Shown here piece by piece: positions 54,501 to 64,000 of a stretch of 64,000 bases of DNA (its first letter is position 1; each line of letters opens with the position of its first letter). The position numbers were made by a program, and so were the translations under genes. The stretch lies in assembly GCA_905178155.1 (NCBI GenBank), contig CAJINV010000004.1, positions 938,629 through 1,002,628 on the forward strand, written 5' to 3'. The notes under the pieces were generated by a model, which saw only the letters and a list, made by a program, of their open reading frames with translations, did not search any database and was not told where the DNA came from. The stretch is from Amoebophrya sp. A120 (Eukaryota; Sar; Dinophyceae; Syndiniales; Amoebophryaceae).

Positions 54501-57500
54501 TGCTAAGTCAATTTGTAATGCAATTTATACTAGTACGATAATTTTGCAATGCATATCGTACACCCGCTGCAGATTCCCAGTCGCGTCAATCCCGCTGAGC
54601 TGCGCAAAGTAGTGCAACACTTCGGCCCTGTTCAAGTGCAGCTCGATGGGGCTCTGCAAAAAGTGCACGAGTTTCTTTTCAAATAAATCTTGCTCCTCGG
54701 ATAGCGGTGATGTACTACTGGTTGACGAAGCAGAAGTTGTGCCAGCAGCAGTAGAGCTAGCCGCCTCCAACAGAATGTCGCCGAGTTCCCCACGCTCCAC
54801 TAGGTAGTGGAACAGCTCGTCAAATTGTGCGTCTTCGAGGTGGACGACTGGCGGGGCGGGAGGGTTAAGAACTTCTGGGTCGTCCTTATCGTTTTCGTTC
54901 TGGAGGTCAGATGAAGGAGATGAAACTTCCTGTTCTCCATGATGTGGCTCTCCTGTCTTCGTTTCCGCATCCGGATTCGTAGCAGCGTGGTAGTCTGCTT
55001 TATTGGTCCCTTGCTGCGGCCGCGGAGGCCTTTTGTTCTTCGTCATCTTCGCACTAAAAACATCCTCGATCTGGCGCTGCAGGAGCAGTTTCAGGGCAGG
55101 CTTCAGGTGTGCGAATGATATGGACGACCTAGGTGCTGGGCTTGTAGTACTATGCGAAGATGCAGAATCAGACGTACCAGTGCTACTGCCCCCTGCTGCT
55201 GCTGGGATCCAACCCGAACCGCCCGCCTCGTCCTGGTGGGTACTACTTTGTTCTACTCTACTCCCAACAACTTTCTTCCTTTCCCTTACCTTGACCACGT
55301 TTCGCAGCACCTGTCGCACCTTTTGCAGCACGCCTCGGTAGGGCTTGATTGGATCGGCCCCGTGGCAGCAATCCAGGCTCTTTTCGATCGATTGCAGTTT
55401 GATCGTATACAGTTCCTCCTCGCGGTTGTTGTTCACCGGATCCTCTCCTTTCCTCCCCGCCGCCAGAAACTCGCTCATCAACCGGCAACCGATTCTTGGA
55501 TCAGATTCTTGCGAAGAAGTTTTCGTTTTCCCCCAACCGGCTTCCGCTTTATTTTTCTTCCCATCGGAAGATGAAATAGCTCCACCATGATCTTCACTTC
55601 CACGGCCAGCAGCTCCTAGCCGACAAGTGGAAAAAGTGGCGCTTTGCATCACGTGTGGCAAGACAGCATCCATTGGGCGTACCTTGGGCAGTACGAGCTC
55701 ATCCTCGATGCTTGTGCTGGGGGAAGATGAGAGCGATGAATGTGATTGCTCAGCAGATGTTAACCCTACCGAGACAATCTCTTCCAAAAGCGGGAAGGTC
55801 GCAACATGGGTCGACGTTTCAGCGGTTTCATCAGTTGGTGACGTCCTCGCTCCTGCTTTTTCATCAGCATAAAAGACCGCGCTCACCTATGGAATGCAGA
55901 AGTATCGTACTAGTATGAATTGCATTACAAATTTCCTTAGCATTACAGTTGGAATTTGTAATGCGGTTTTGCCTTAGGAAAAATATTTGTAATGCATGAC
56001 TGCAATTACTACGAGTACGATAATTTTGCACAGGATATCACCAGTCCGGGGTTGATCTGCTCCGCGATCCGCAGCATGGAAACTCTATGGATCTGTCAGG
56101 ATTGAAATCGCTAAAGTTTAAATGATTTGTCATGCAAAAAATGCAAGGCATGAAGTGCCTGTCTTGCCGGCATGGCAAGTGAGGCAGATTGTGACCCTAT
56201 TTAGGGTTTGGGATAGAGCTGCCAAAGGAGCATGACAAAAGCAGTCTCCTGTGCCCAAACAGCATGACAAATTGGATTCCGGTGCTCCGAAAGTTTGTCA
56301 TGCGCGGCTTGGAAATCGGTCTTCCAACTGGTACTATCCATTTGATGCATGACAAATCATTTCAACTTTGTCGATTTCAAACCTGACGCTTCCATAAACT
56401 CCGCCGTTGGCGTACACCGAGCTCTTGACAAAGTCCGCCCACTGCAGGAACAGCACCCCCTTGCGAATCGTGAGTTTCAGCACCGCCTGCAAAAACGGGA
56501 AGCTCGGGACCAGCACCCCGCCAATGGTCGCCAGCCCCGCCTTCCAGTAGGCAATCGGGACGGAGAATACCGCCGGGTGTTCCAACTCTTCCAAGTAAAT
56601 CGCCTTCGACCGGTCGCTGTGCTCGCAGTGCTGCTCATTGTCGTTCCAGTGGCAAAAGTAAAACCGGTCCGTGTCGCAGTCCGTTCTTCTGTCGATCCGC
56701 TGACGGCTGAAAGAAAGCGCCGCGAGCGGTTTGTAGTAGCTGCAGACGGTGTCAATGCGGAACTTGTGCGGGTTTTGGGAGTGCGTGAGGGAGAAAATTT
56801 CGAACGAGGTGAGGGAAAACGACACGGCCACGAGGAGGAGACCACCAAAGAAGTGGTAGAAGAACAGAGACAACGCCAGCGTGTCCGAATTGTTGTTGCT
56901 GTTCATGTTGATCCCTGTGTTTTTTGCCCCTGCTGAGGACGCTGCACGACCCCCGGCACCGAATGAGAGTTGTTGTAGCAGTCTCCCAAGGTATCCGGTT
57001 AGTGGATTCACCGTACTAACACTCTCACCATTCCACGAGGTTCTTCGTGTTGTCGCAGCTCTTGTTCCGCCGGCCACTATAGAACAATTGCCGTCCTGTC
57101 CTTGCTCTTCTTCATATACTTCTTCACGACCCGCAGCACGACTTCTACTACTGCTGCCGGTGCCGCCCGAGAACGCCCATGCGCGGCCGGATTCGGAGCC
57201 AACGTAGGCAATGAGTACCGCGACCATGGAGAAGAGAATCGCGAGCAGCAAGAAAAGCAGTCCGTAGAGGTTTGGAGAAAGCACGAGAACAGGCGTAATG
57301 GTGTCACTAGAATTAAAAACATCTTCCTCGGAAGCAGAAGGGCCCAGAGGCGCGGCACTTGATGTTCTCGGTGACGAAGGACCATTCTGAACTGCACTAG
57401 TAGATGCAACTACCGGAAGATGGCTCTTGCTCGTGTTAATGTCCTCTGTGAGTTGGTGTTGCTGCGATGTAGAAGACGCTTGTTCTTCTGGCGACGAAGT

Positions 57501-60500
57501 TCTTGCGGGAATGAAGTAGTTCTTCCTGCTCATGTCTCCTGTGTAGAAGTCCTCAACATCGAGGTCCACTAAGGAAAAAATGTCCACGCCCCCGACCGTG
57601 TAGCCGACGGTGAGGAGCAAGCAGACAAAAGAGAACCAGACGTAGTCGAATACCAGGTTGCCGATCCAGTACTTCTTCAAACTCACGCCGGCCAGCAGGA
57701 TGTGCAGCTTCCACTCCAGCGCGCGCTCGTTTTCGTTGAAGAAGACCACATTGAGGGTGAGCAGTGTCAGGATGAAGAGGTTAAAAACCGAAAGAAACGC
57801 CGCGGAAGGGATGAGCGGCAGAAAAAAATTCTTCAAAATGTGGTCCATGCCGACAGGATGAGCTTGCATATCATTAGCACTTCTGCTGCCAGCATCGCTT
57901 GAAGATGCCTCGTCGTCCAATGCGTTTATTTTTTTTCCGGGAAAAAGTGCGTCCATCGGGAAGACTTGCAGTGTTGGTGGCAGTACCTCCGCCCGAGGAA
58001 AGCTGTGCTGCAATAACGAGCTACTTGTACTTCTACTTGTTCTGAAACTAGTTGACAAAAGTCGTTGCGATGTTGGAAGGACGTCCTCGACGTTGCGGGG
58101 GTCGACATCTCCCCCGGCTATCTTCGTGGCCGCGGCCTTTCTGCTTCTGCTATGTACAACTGACTGCGCATCATGATCCTCGTTTTCGACTTCCGTGGCA
58201 GCAGCTCCAGCCGACCACATGCCTCCTCGTGCAGCTTCTTCCGCTTGTTTTGCTTGTGTCCAGCTAGTGTGAGCTGCAGCTTCGAGGGAGGATTGCAACA
58301 ACTGCAAGGGCGTGCCGATTGGGTTGGTATTAAGGTTGTGGAAGAACGTTGTTTCTGTTACCGTCGTAGGAGTAGGACCACGATCTTTCCCTCCTGCTGA
58401 AGGTCCTTCTTGTCCTGTTCTTTGAGAAACATGCTTAGACAGCACAACTCTCTCTTCTGTCAGCACAGCCACCTGCAAATCCGGGGACTTGGGCGGAAGC
58501 AGGCGGATCCGCGGTGTAGGTTCTCTTGTTTCATCGAAGAAGGACATGAAAGCTCCTCCTGCTCCTGCGCTAGAAGTTGTACTTCTAGAGCTGTGGGCTC
58601 CTTCCGCTGGATACGCAAGCCACGGGCGACCCGGCAAAAACGTGATATAATCCATGAAGTGCTGCGGAGCGGCACGACCTCCGGCATAGTTGTTGGCTTC
58701 TCCTCGTGCAGCTCTTGATCGTTCGTTCTGTGGAGCCCCTGCTCCAGCTCTTTTACGGGAAATTATATCTCCGTTCGTCCGCGCCAGCATACGAAGGACA
58801 TCCCGGTCGCACCCGTTCAGCCACAGGTCTGGAACGTGGTCCAGATACTGTTGCGGAGAAGAACCCCTCGTCGTGTCTCTTTCAATTCCATGATCTCCGC
58901 TGCTGCTAATGTTTTCAACATCACCAGACGAAAGACTATTGCGAGAGAGCTGCGAAAAATCCTTCTCGTCATTCCGAATAATCCAACAATCGGACTCCTC
59001 GTTTCGGTACGCCAGTTGCACAAAATCCGCAGTGTAGGGCCGCAGAGATGACGAGGACGACTGGGAGGACATCGAGGGAGGTGGTCCCTCTTGATGTGCG
59101 AAGGAAGAGAAACTGGAACTAGAACTACTTCTACTACGAGAACCTTCCTGGTATTCATAATTTTGCTCCACCTCCTCGTCGTCGTCCATGTTCTCCCCGG
59201 ATTGAAAAAAACCCTCGCCCGTAGCAGACAACGCTCGTATGCGGAAGATTTTCTTCCGACTAGCACTGGCACCTGGGAGTCGATTCGAAGTACTTTTGAG
59301 CGTCGTCCCTCCGAATAGTGCCGCGAAACGACCCACCGCGGGGTAGTAAGTAGAGGACCCATCTGCTTTATTCCCTTCTGTCGTCGCGGACTCGGTCTGC
59401 TCATCAAGAAGTTGTTGTGCTGGCGCTTCTTCATTTTTTCCTCCTTCGCCCACCATTATGTTGCCACTGCTCTCGTGCATCAGACCGCCCGACACCGGAA
59501 CATCCAGCCCGACCTGTTTTTCCCCCAAAACTTTTCCGTAGAATTTGTTCTGCGGCTTGACCACTCTCGCACTGCTGGAGCTACCCAGTTCGTAGAGCCG
59601 CTGGCGGATGAGTTTGTTTGTCCACAGCTCATTGTCCGCGTGTTGGAAAAAGGCCTTCGCCTCATAGAAGTCGGTTTGCAGCAGTTCCTCGTACTTTTTT
59701 TCCAAAAAAAACCGCAGGCCGTCGTGAAAAACATTGAAGCCGATAAGTGTGAACAGATTCTCAAGCAGCGCGTGCTGCGTGTCATCGAGGTTGTAGTGCG
59801 CAAGCGGGTCTTGTTGTTGTTCCGTGTGTTCTTGAGAAGAAGAGGTGGTGCTGGGGGTACTAGTCGTTTCAGTTTGTCCGACCACACGATTAGAATTATG
59901 GTCGTCGTGTGCAACCACGTCGACAAACAGCATACTGGGACTGCGCAACAGCAAAAGACGGAGCTGTGTGTATGAGGAGCTTCCGGCGCTTGGTGCGATG
60001 GAAAACTGTGTCTGTGGCTTATCGTCACTTGTACTCGTGGTCTTTGTGCGAAGAAGATCAGTGACAGTACTCCGCTCCAACTTCGAAGCCAACTTCTGTT
60101 TTTCCTCCGCCAGGAAAAATGTCACCGGTAGTTGCGTTGGAACCGCAACCGGTGCAAGTAGAACCGGTGATCCGTCGGTGGTCCTCGCCCTTGCTACAAC
60201 AATATTGAATCTCTTCTTCACCTGTTCCCAAGAAGGCAAGAATTCTTCGTGGAAGAACCTTCGCCGGGCCAACTTTTTCTCCGCATCGAGCAGATCCATG
60301 CGTCGCTCGAGTTCCGGTAGCAGGACCGTGGTCAAGTCGTGCGGAATATCAAATGCAAAAATGTCTGGGTCTGGAAGGAAGCGAACTTGTGATGCGCATT
60401 GCACAACATAGACAAATCTCTCATGTATAGGCAGCAAAAGGCGCCCATTTCCTGTCACCAAAATGGGGGATTTGTCATGCGGATTAAGCAAAGCGGAAGC

Positions 60501-63500
60501 TTCTCGAAATCTGTGATGCTAGGGCTTCCAAGACAGACATTTTGTGTCATGCAGAAGCAGCATGACAAAAATCTGCACTCTTCCAGACCCAGACATTTTT
60601 GCATTTGATACTGAAACGCGTCCTCGCCTATCTCCTCCCGCCACTTCTGAAAGGCGGACAAAACAGCCCTCACGTCGACTTTTCTTTTGGAAATCATCTG
60701 CTTCTCATTGATCTCGTCGATCTGGAGTTGCAGCAAAACGCCCGGCTTGGTCAGCCGCGGAGCCAGGAAAACGTAGTCGAGCGGGTTCTGGGCCAGGGCT
60801 TCGTAGAGGAGATCAAACTGCTTCTTTTGCCTCGGATCATGCGCTGATGTGTTCTCTAAAAAGCTTTGAGGATCATGAAGATTTGCATCTACTACTTCAC
60901 TACGAGCGGCAGAGGAATCCGAATCCTTCGGTAGTTGCTGTGCTTCAGAAGTAGTTGTCGTCGATGATGACCTTCTCCTGAGAAGAAGTTCTTTGGCGGC
61001 ACTCAGCCCAACCGTTGCACTACCCACTCCGTCTTCAACTACATCTTTCTCGGATGATTTTTTTTCGGCTCCTTTGTCCTCTTCTACCTGCGTTCTTGTA
61101 GTTGAGGTAGTTGTACTAGGGGACGACGACGAGGACAGTTTGCTTTGCCACACAGCCGCCAGGTCCGCCACGCTCGGCGCTTGCTTCAGCAAGGTTTCGA
61201 AGCTGCGGGGCACAGGTTCGTCTAGTAATTCCTCCATCCGCCGGAACAGCAACTGCTCAAACGCTTTTTTATCGCGGAAAGTTTTCTGCAAAGCGACGAA
61301 CAGAAACCACTTGTGGAACGCAACATCGGACACGGTTTCGTCTTGGATTAAGGCTTCCAACGGCTGTTTCTCCTGCAGATGAGGCCGCTGTGCCACATCA
61401 ACGCGGCTTTCTCGTAGCAGATTCTCGTATTTGTCTCTTCCGCTGAGAACTTGGATCTTGTCCAGCAATGTGTTGGAGCTCCTGGCGCCAGCAGGTGAGA
61501 AAAAAACGCCAGCATTTCTTTTGCGAGAGGACCCAAAAGAAGCTGTAAAAAACTTGATCTCCGAAGAAGATTCCACCGTTGCTATGAGCGAATCATTTTC
61601 AAACCAAATCTGCAGAGTCGTGGCGTGGTCCGACATCAAGTCACTTGTGGCAGCTCCTGCATGAAGATCTTCATGTAGTTCTTGCCCCCGCGGGGGCCCA
61701 CTGCTCTCGCCAACAACATCTTCGCTACTTCCAATGCTCCGTATCATTGTCAACCGCGGGTCGTTGAGGTTCACGTATTTTTGTTTTGGTTGGGACTTTT
61801 TGGTTCTTGTCCCGCCGTCTTCTACGAAAACTGTTGCGTCGCGCGGTGAGGAAGAGGACCTGCTGGTGGACCACCTTTGATATCTTTTTTCATCTTGGGG
61901 ATCAAAATCGAAAGTAGGCCTCATCAAACTCTCATCCTCCACGATGTTGACGTAAACGCCACCGAGGTCCAGCTCCAGGCCTTCGTGCTGCTTCTTGGCC
62001 CGCCCTTGCTCCAATGAGACGTTCTCGTCTGGGTACAAAACCTTGTCGATCAGCTCCTGCGAAAAGGTATACTTGGAAGAACTCGTCGTCGACGCCGGAT
62101 CCGCCACAGCCGCGAGCATTTGCGACGGCAACAGCTGCTGCAACTGCTTTTTCAACACGGGAGCGATCTTTTCAGGTGCTGGAGGGATGAACGGATTTTG
62201 AGTGGCTGCATTTTTCGCGGTTGTTGACTTTGACGGTGTGCTAGTAGAGTCCGCGGCATTTTCAAGTGGAGACACTTCTCCTTCTTCAACCTCGTCGTAG
62301 TTTTCTTCCACAACCGCGACGCTTCCCAACGCCGCGCTGCGACAACAGCGGATGATCGTCTTCGCTGCGATCCTGATCGGCATCTGGTAGTACTGGGCCA
62401 GCTTGTAGACGCCGCTTTTTGAAGAAATAGCACCACCTCCAGTCGTACTACTCGTCCCTTTCGTGGCCGCTGCAGAAGTTGTGGTCCCTCCAGTGGTGGC
62501 GCCAGGATTTGTTTTCCGGACTCCCTGAAGTTCGATTCGCGGCGCCATCTCGGTCTGCAGCAGGTTGGAAAACCAAATACCGAATGCAAAAATGTCTGGG
62601 TCTGGAAGACAATGCAGGTTTGTCACGCTTGTCTGGCATGACTCTCAAATCTGTGATGCATCAGCAGGAAAAGAGCCTCTTGCCTGTCATGCAAAAACGC
62701 AGCTTGTCATGCGAAAAACGAAACACACAACAGCACAAAAAACTTGTCATGCTGGGCTGCATATTGCAGTGCGCCGAGCCACCATTCGCAAACTAGCATC
62801 ACAAGTTTCCAGACCCAGACACTTTTGCAATGCATACCAAAGCTGCAGCTGCAACGAGTACAGGCGTTGGCTTTCCACAATCCTCTGAAGATGGAGCTGA
62901 TTATAATTTTCCTCTCGTTCAGTAGGCAGATGTTCATGTTCTGAAGCTGACATTTGTGCTGCCGTTAGAAATGCATCATTCAAAACGGCGTCGTCGTGTA
63001 TCCAGTCAAGAGGCGAAATGCCGACCACCTCCTGTCCGTTGTCCAGGTTGCAGCTGCTGCGCTCGGTTTTCTGCAAATCGTGTTCGGATAAAGACTGCAA
63101 CATAGTTTTCAAAAACAGTGCTTGTTGTGATTCAGATTCTAATCGATGCTCGACACCTACTTCGCTCTTCGTTCTTGTTGTACCCATGCCGTCCAGTAGT
63201 TGTTCTCCTGTCAAAGCAGTAGCTCGTGTAGTCGCGGCCCCAGCAGCACCTCCGTGCACAAAACGACCCAAGTGGTTCTTGCCACTACACCGTGCCCACA
63301 AAAAGTTTCCCGGCTTGAAGGTAAATGGCTGGACAGCGCTGAAAAAAGGACGTGGAGGTGGTTCGGAGGACTTATTGTTGCGGCCCTGTTCAAGACCTCC
63401 AGCAGGTCTATTTCGTTCTTTCTCGTCCTCTATTCTGTTTCTCTCCCCGACGCATGATCCCGACCCAGGCAGCAGCTGCAGGAGCTGCCCAATTCGTGAA

Positions 63501-63970
63501 GAAGATGTTGTTCCACGGCCGGCCAAATGCTGCATCATGCTGTGTCGGTGTTTCATCCTGCGGTCCATAGGCTGCATGATTTCCTGCAGTGGGAAGTAGC
63601 AGACGCAACACAAAGCCACGAGAAAGACCGGGAAGCTGAGTTGCACAAAGAGACTGGACTTCGTGCCGCGGAGGAACAGGTAGAGCCGGCGCTTGACGAG
63701 AGTTTTTAACAGCTTGAAGGTCCGCAAGTACCGCCGCAAGCGTGGGCTGCGAGTAAAAATCATCGTGAAAAAATTATTAGTGTTCCAGCAGGCAGAGATG
63801 AAATTAAATCGTGGCCACAACCTGCTACGGTGTCGCTGTTGGTGCTGACCATAGTCAATTATATCGGCAAGATTTCTTCCTCCAGCATCACGCTGCGAAG
63901 ATGAAGAAGTCCTCACAGTATGCTCCGTTCTTGTATGAAGATCGTCTTCAGCTTCCGCATCCGCCCGCAT
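51599..63970 (-). CDS. ABCA-type ABC transporter, about 3,700 residues, one ATP-binding domain
   Basis: ATP-driven membrane transporter, by family probably lipid-related. Exons 62837-63970, 60611-62572, 56388-60341, 56038-56092, 54556-55882, 52466-54407 and 51599-52351 sum to 11,127 nt. The first ATG is at 63970, but the frame is open to the window edge, so the gene may continue. Features: first membrane span near residue 110 (LFVQLSFPVFLVALCCV); a very long low-complexity loop; a span cluster from about residue 1880 including the ABCA hallmark ERALEWKLHILLAGVSLKKY; further hydrophobic segments near 2830-2890; then the nucleotide-binding domain with Walker A GLNGAGKT (about 3280), CPQFD Q-loop, signature LSGGNKRK, Walker B LLFLDEPSTGMD (about 3457) and LTTHSMEEAE H-loop. 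It ends LRLEHVFHRFSPG, like ABCA C-termini. Only one ATP-binding domain is visible, so it is either a half transporter or the C-terminal half of a full one. Five TAT...ATA introner elements plus one GT-AG intron interrupt it. Confidence 0.85.
52357..52465. mobile_element. Minimal introner element, family I (ABC Walker B)
   Basis: A 109-bp element that is little more than two 30-base inverted ends starting TATGCACAGAAAAAAACCCA and TATCCACAGAAAAAAACCCA, with about 49 bases between them. Flanked by agagg on both sides. Excision restores LFLDEPSTGMD exactly. The 114 removed bases are a multiple of three without a stop. Confidence 0.95.
54413..54555. mobile_element. Introner element, family A (ABC gene)
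   Basis: A 143-bp element with ends TATGCACTGCAAAAGTATCG and TATGCATTGCAAAATTATCG, flanked by tcgta on both sides. Excision joins GNLQRVYD to RAVEIVLSE in frame. Confidence 0.94.
55888..56037. mobile_element. Introner element, family A (ABC gene)
   Basis: A 150-bp element with ends TATGGAATGCAGAAGTATCG and TATCCTGTGCAAAATTATCG, flanked by tcacc on both sides. Excision joins QINPGLV to SAVFYADEK in frame. Confidence 0.93.
56093..56387. mobile_element. Introner-like element with canonical GT-AG borders, family G (ABC gene)
   Basis: A 295-bp intron whose ends are inverted repeats: GTCAGGTTTGAAATCGACAA and GTCAGGATTGAAATCGCTAA, both followed by ATGATTTGTCATGCA. The inverted repeat itself supplies GT at the 5' border, and CTGACAG supplies the acceptor. 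Removal joins GGVYGS to IHRVSML in frame without needing a target duplication. Confidence 0.88.
60347..60610. mobile_element. Introner element, family B (ABC gene)
   Basis: A 264-bp element with perfect ends of about 31 bases beginning TATCAAATGCAAAAATGTCT. Flanks cggaa and ctgaa (4 of 5). Excision joins GEDAFQ to HDLTTVLL in frame. Confidence 0.92.
62578..62836. mobile_element. Introner element, family B (ABC gene)
   Basis: A 259-bp element with ends TACCGAATGCAAAAATGTCT and TATGCATTGCAAAAGTGTCT, then GGGTCTGGAA, flanked by ccaaa on both sides. Excision joins LQLQLW to FSNLLQTEM in frame. Confidence 0.93.
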
Positions 63971-64000
63971 GGAGCCCGCCAAGTCGGCGACTGGAAGTTG

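Noticed and set aside
60455-60610. Apparent ATG-initiated gene start at 60491 and gene end at 60455
   Set aside because: Both lie inside a family B introner element; the true coding frame passes from 60611 to 60341 after its removal.
1-64000. Dinoflagellate spliced-leader gene
   Set aside because: Read for a GCCATTTTGGCTC core on both strands and did not find it.

Overview
The window reads as nuclear DNA of a eukaryotic protist, most likely a syndinian dinoflagellate such as Amoebophrya. This is inferred from three things: large low-complexity proteins with alveolate-style domains, every convincing gene on the minus strand, and genes interrupted by dozens of short intron-sized elements with terminal inverted repeats. 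Introner elements of this kind have been reported in Amoebophrya genomes. No ribosomal RNA, tRNA, CRISPR array or spliced-leader sequence was recognised.

Layout, all minus strand: an EF-hand/zinc-ribbon protein (1454-5974); an unknown low-complexity protein (7317-9203); a probable Core-2/I-branching (GT14-type) glycosyltransferase (9212-12857); a GC-rich repeat block bounded by 21-bp inverted repeats (12974-14926); two paralogous ankyrin plus zinc-finger proteins (15930-18666 with an intron, 24037-26193 without) flanking a multi-pass membrane protein (19657-22969); a small charged protein (26870-27409); an EF-hand protein with a hydrophobic N-terminal segment (27932-28918); a 1,227-residue coiled-coil protein (29609-36010); an unrecognised multi-exon protein (36929-41624); a divergent unconventional myosin (43409-50548); and an ABCA-type ABC transporter of about 3,700 residues (51599 to the right edge).

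The main result concerns the introns. Twenty-seven elements have ends of the form TAT...ATA with terminal inverted repeats, and sit inside coding sequence. Twenty-four are flanked by direct repeats that match at 4 or 5 of 5 bases, which look like 5-bp target-site duplications. Removing the element plus one repeat copy restores the reading frame in every case tested. For whole genes the summed exons are exact multiples of three: ABC transporter 11,127 nt, myosin 4,962 nt, coiled-coil protein 3,684 nt, membrane protein 2,547 nt. At least nine unrelated inverted-repeat families occur, yet most share an internal motif, TTTGTNATGC. One element, at 31073-33785, is 2.7 kb with a GC-rich core and lies within the coiled-coil gene. 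A minority of introns are ordinary GT-AG.

The genes do not form an obvious pathway. Themes are calcium binding, actin-based motility, membrane transport and glycosylation.
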